The translations under genes and the position numbers were made by a program. A DNA stretch of 64,000 nt from Flavobacterium undicola (GTDB taxonomy: Bacteria; Bacteroidota; Bacteroidia; Flavobacteriales; Flavobacteriaceae), in NCBI RefSeq assembly GCF_009909155.2, contig NZ_JAAAPM020000024.1, forward strand, positions 1-64,000, in the 5' to 3' direction. This document shows positions 61,927 through 64,000 of the stretch, in pieces (position 1 is the stretch's first letter; each line of letters opens with the position of its first letter). The notes below the pieces were generated by a model. It did no database searches and was not told the DNA's origin. It saw only the letters and a list, made by a program, of their open reading frames with translations.

Positions 61927-62996
61927 AAACTAGTATTAATAAGTAAAATGATCTTTTCTAACTCCTCTAATTTTAAATCTACATAAAGAGGTAAACACAT
62001 GACACGAGATGCAATACTTTCTGAAATTGGCATTTCAAAACCTTTTGTGTATTCTATTGTATTTAATGATGGATAAAAATATCGCCGTGGGAAAATATTA
62101 TTATCATTTAATTTTTTTTGAACTTTAAGCATTTTTTCTTCCGTTTCAAAAATAAGCGGATAATAACTATAATTCCAATATGTATTCCCTCTAATTTTTA
62201 AAGAATAAACTTCTAAAAAATCTATATTGGCATTATAAAATTCAACTATTTTTTTTCTTTCATAAATTATTTTATCTATATAAGGCAAAACTGCCAATCC
62301 CATAGCGGCTTGCAATTCAGACATTTTAGCATTAATTCCTAGACCATGAAAAGCCAAAGGCCCGTTATGCCCGAAATTATGACTATAAAACAATTGGTGT
62401 CGTAAATCAGTATCATTTGTAAACATTGCTCCGCCTTCGCCTGTATGAAAAAGCTTGGTAGCATGAAAACTACAGGTACTTACATCTCCATAATCAAAAA
62501 TAGATTTCTCTTTATACTTTACCCCAAAACAATGTGCCGCATCATAAATCACTTTTAAATTATATTTTTGTGCAATATTTTCTATAGCCTCAACATGGCA
62601 AGGATTTCCAAAAACATGTGTCGCTAATATAGCCGTTGTTTTATCTGTAATCGCTGCCTCAATTTTAGTTTCATCAATCGTCAAATATTCAGGATGAATA
62701 TCTACAAAAACAGGGGTGCAATTTTGCCAAACTATAGCCGCAGTGCCTGCTACATAACTAAAAGGTGTTGTTATAATCTCTCCATTACTACTTAATAAAT
62801 TCAAGGCAATCTGCAATGGAATAGTTCCATTGGTAGTAATGATAATATTAGAAACGGTTAAATATTGTTTTAACTTTTCTTCCAGTTCCAATACCAATTC
62901 CCCTCTATTTGTAAGCCATTGATTATCCCAAGCCCTTTGTATTTGCTTGTTATATTCTTCTATTGGAGGAAAAAAAGTTTTGGTTACGTTTATCAT
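61920..62996 (-). CDS. DegT/DnrJ/EryC1/StrS-family sugar aminotransferase
   Basis: About 358 residues from the ATG at 62996 (MINVTKTFFPPIEEYNKQIQ); a GTG 21 codons earlier lies inside the FkbM gene. The PLP-lysine is in CSFHATKLFHTGEGG, and TTNGTIPLQIALNLL, HVFGNPCHVEAIENIA and YDAAHCFGV are family blocks. It would transaminate a nucleotide 4-keto-6-deoxy sugar, VioA-like. It overlaps the acetyltransferase gene by 7 bp, suggesting one pathway. Confidence 0.9.
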   Translation of the reverse strand: MINVTKTFFPPIEEYNKQIQRAWDNQWLTNRGELVLELEEKLKQYLTVSNIIITTNGTIPLQIALNLLSSNGEIITTPFSYVAGTAAIVWQNCTPVFVDIHPEYLTIDETKIEAAITDKTTAILATHVFGNPCHVEAIENIAQKYNLKVIYDAAHCFGVKYKEKSIFDYGDVSTCSFHATKLFHTGEGGAMFTNDTDLRHQLFYSHNFGHNGPLAFHGLGINAKMSELQAAMGLAVLPYIDKIIYERKKIVEFYNANIDFLEVYSLKIRGNTYWNYSYYPLIFETEEKMLKVQKKLNDNNIFPRRYFYPSLNTIEYTKGFEMPISESIASRVMCLPLYVDLKLEELEKIILLINTSLC

Positions 62997-63751
62997 CATA
63001 ATATTACTTGCGAGTCTATAAATCCATTCTTTTTCACGAACACTAATTCTACCAACCACAACACTTGTGGTTTAAAAGGTCTGTTTAAATCTGTTATTTC
63101 AAACAATCGGTATCCATTTTCATCCATGAAATTAATTATTTTCAAAAAACTATTATCAAAAATTTTATTAACCACACCTGCTTCAACCATAAATATTTCA
63201 GTTTTCCCAAAAAAATTGCTAGCTCCATTTAACACCTCAACATCTAATCCCTCAGCATCTATTTTTATAATATCAGGTATTGGCAATTGACTATCCAACA
63301 ACAGTCTATTCAAAGTAACTACAGGAATTTCTATTTGTTCAAATCCCTCTTTTTTTGCTTGTGCTGTTATATAACGAAAAGAACAGCTATCATCTCTATC
63401 CACTATCGTAAATTGACGAACAGTGTCTTTGTCTCCTGCTCCAACTGGAAAAAATTTCACTTTATTATTTTCATCTAATATATCTCTTACTGATTCTTCC
63501 ATCCAATATTGAGGCTCAACTAAAGTATAATAGGCCTCAGGAAAATGAAACAATGCAGTTCTTGTCCAAGTACCATGATTGGCTCCAATATCAACAATAT
63601 GTTTGGGAATAAAACCCATTCTTTTTATTGTATCATAAAAATTAAACAACAAATGATCCTTACTATTTGTGTTTAATATCATTTCATCTGTATTCACTTT
63701 TTTTAAAGTATACCCCAGTTTATTAATAATTTTTTTAAATATCTTTTTCAT
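62996..63751 (-). CDS. FkbM family methyltransferase
   Basis: This 251-residue protein has KHIVDIGANHGTWTRTALFH, YTLVEPQYWMEESV and IPDIIKIDAEGLDVEVLNGA, the FkbM pattern. Its ATG overlaps the stop of the upstream truncated gene (ATGA). It is a second, divergent FkbM enzyme in the cluster. Confidence 0.88.
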   Translation of the reverse strand: MKKIFKKIINKLGYTLKKVNTDEMILNTNSKDHLLFNFYDTIKRMGFIPKHIVDIGANHGTWTRTALFHFPEAYYTLVEPQYWMEESVRDILDENNKVKFFPVGAGDKDTVRQFTIVDRDDSCSFRYITAQAKKEGFEQIEIPVVTLNRLLLDSQLPIPDIIKIDAEGLDVEVLNGASNFFGKTEIFMVEAGVVNKIFDNSFLKIINFMDENGYRLFEITDLNRPFKPQVLWLVELVFVKKNGFIDSQVIL

Positions 63752-64000
63752 TTTAATTCTATAATTTTTTTTATATGAAAAAGTACGCTGTAAACAACTC
63801 TCTTAATATCAATGAAATATTTTTTTTCACCGGTACCGGTATGAGAAATATATTCAACCAAACTAAAATAATCTTTATGATTCCAAGTTCTAGACAAAGA
63901 TTTTTTCAACTTTTCTAAAGTATAGGGATGATTAAAATCTTTATAACTATCCCAAGTCAAATGCAATGCTGATGATTGTTTGGTTCTTCCCCATTTTTTA
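63748..64000 (-). CDS. C-terminal end of an unrecognised cluster gene (truncated by window edge)
   Basis: The frame is open to the right edge, giving at least 83 residues that end KKIIELK at 63748. The visible part is basic and rich in Lys, Tyr and His (DFNHPYTLEKLKKSLSRTW, NHKDYFSLVEYISHTGTG). I cannot assign a family. Its TGA overlaps the FkbM ATG, so it belongs to the same transcription unit. Confidence 0.6.
   Translation of the reverse strand, partial: KKWGRTKQSSALHLTWDSYKDFNHPYTLEKLKKSLSRTWNHKDYFSLVEYISHTGTGEKKYFIDIKRVVYSVLFHIKKIIELK

Overview
The window looks like a piece of a Flavobacterium-type genome (Bacteroidota, Flavobacteriales). The DNA is AT-rich. Several promoters carry the Bacteroidota -7 element TAnnTTTG, in four cases with a -33 TTG about 19-21 bp upstream (one of these four has an imperfect -7 box). 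At the left edge is the N-terminal part of a large secreted protein with Ig-like modules of the kind usually exported by the type IX system. The housekeeping genes (valS, cysS, folE, lgt, yidD, the recQ-kdsD-tatC-lptB run, pssA) and the DUF1573, DUF5808 and DUF4105/Lnb proteins fit this group. No rRNA, CRISPR array, transposase, integrase or prophage gene was seen.

Layout. 1-1898: truncated secreted protein. 1899-4666: a long AT-rich stretch around one orphan type III polyketide synthase (2548-3771), with a ~120-bp imperfect repeat lying on both sides of it and a degenerate partial third copy next to the secreted-protein gene. 4667-7119: a two-gene Septu-like defence pair (PtuA ATPase, PtuB HNH nuclease), with no retron reverse transcriptase beside it. 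7284-32708: mostly core genes, namely valS, DUF1573, a PDZ aspartyl protease, an aminotransferase, folE-cysS-yidD-lgt, two identical tRNA-Thr genes behind one promoter, manA, bcp, a PTPS/QueD enzyme, idi, an exported msrB-msrA pair, a FAD dehydrogenase, recQ, kdsD-tatC-lptB, a GH25 lysozyme-like protein, pssA and a DUF4105/Lnb-like protein. 32972-64000: one long minus-strand surface-polysaccharide cluster running off the right end.

The polysaccharide cluster holds about 15 glycosyltransferases (GT2, GT4, GT32, an exostosin-like and a GT-B type), a Wzy/WaaL-type polymerase or ligase, a WcaJ-type phosphoglycosyl transferase as the last gene, two FkbM methyltransferases and one other methyltransferase. 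It also has a DegT aminotransferase plus PglD/NeuD-type acetyltransferase for an amino-deoxy sugar, and a nonulosonic-acid module: a short NeuB and a NeuA fused to a KDO8P-phosphatase-like HAD domain. The module is bracketed by two paralogous MBOAT/SGNH O-acyltransferase pairs. Start/stop overlaps of 1-17 nt run through much of it, which points to one transcription unit or a few. No flippase, Wzz or export protein is visible, so the cluster continues outside the window.

The window is also rich in small palindromic repeats. A 190-240 bp element is present three times in the same orientation, always between genes. A GC-rich inverted pair of hairpins sits in-frame inside valS and adds roughly 25 residues to the enzyme. 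Several other composite palindromes occupy gaps between genes. These repeats, the twin MBOAT/SGNH arrangement and the duplicated block around the polyketide synthase are the least explained parts of the sequence. All family calls come from reading motifs; no database search was run.
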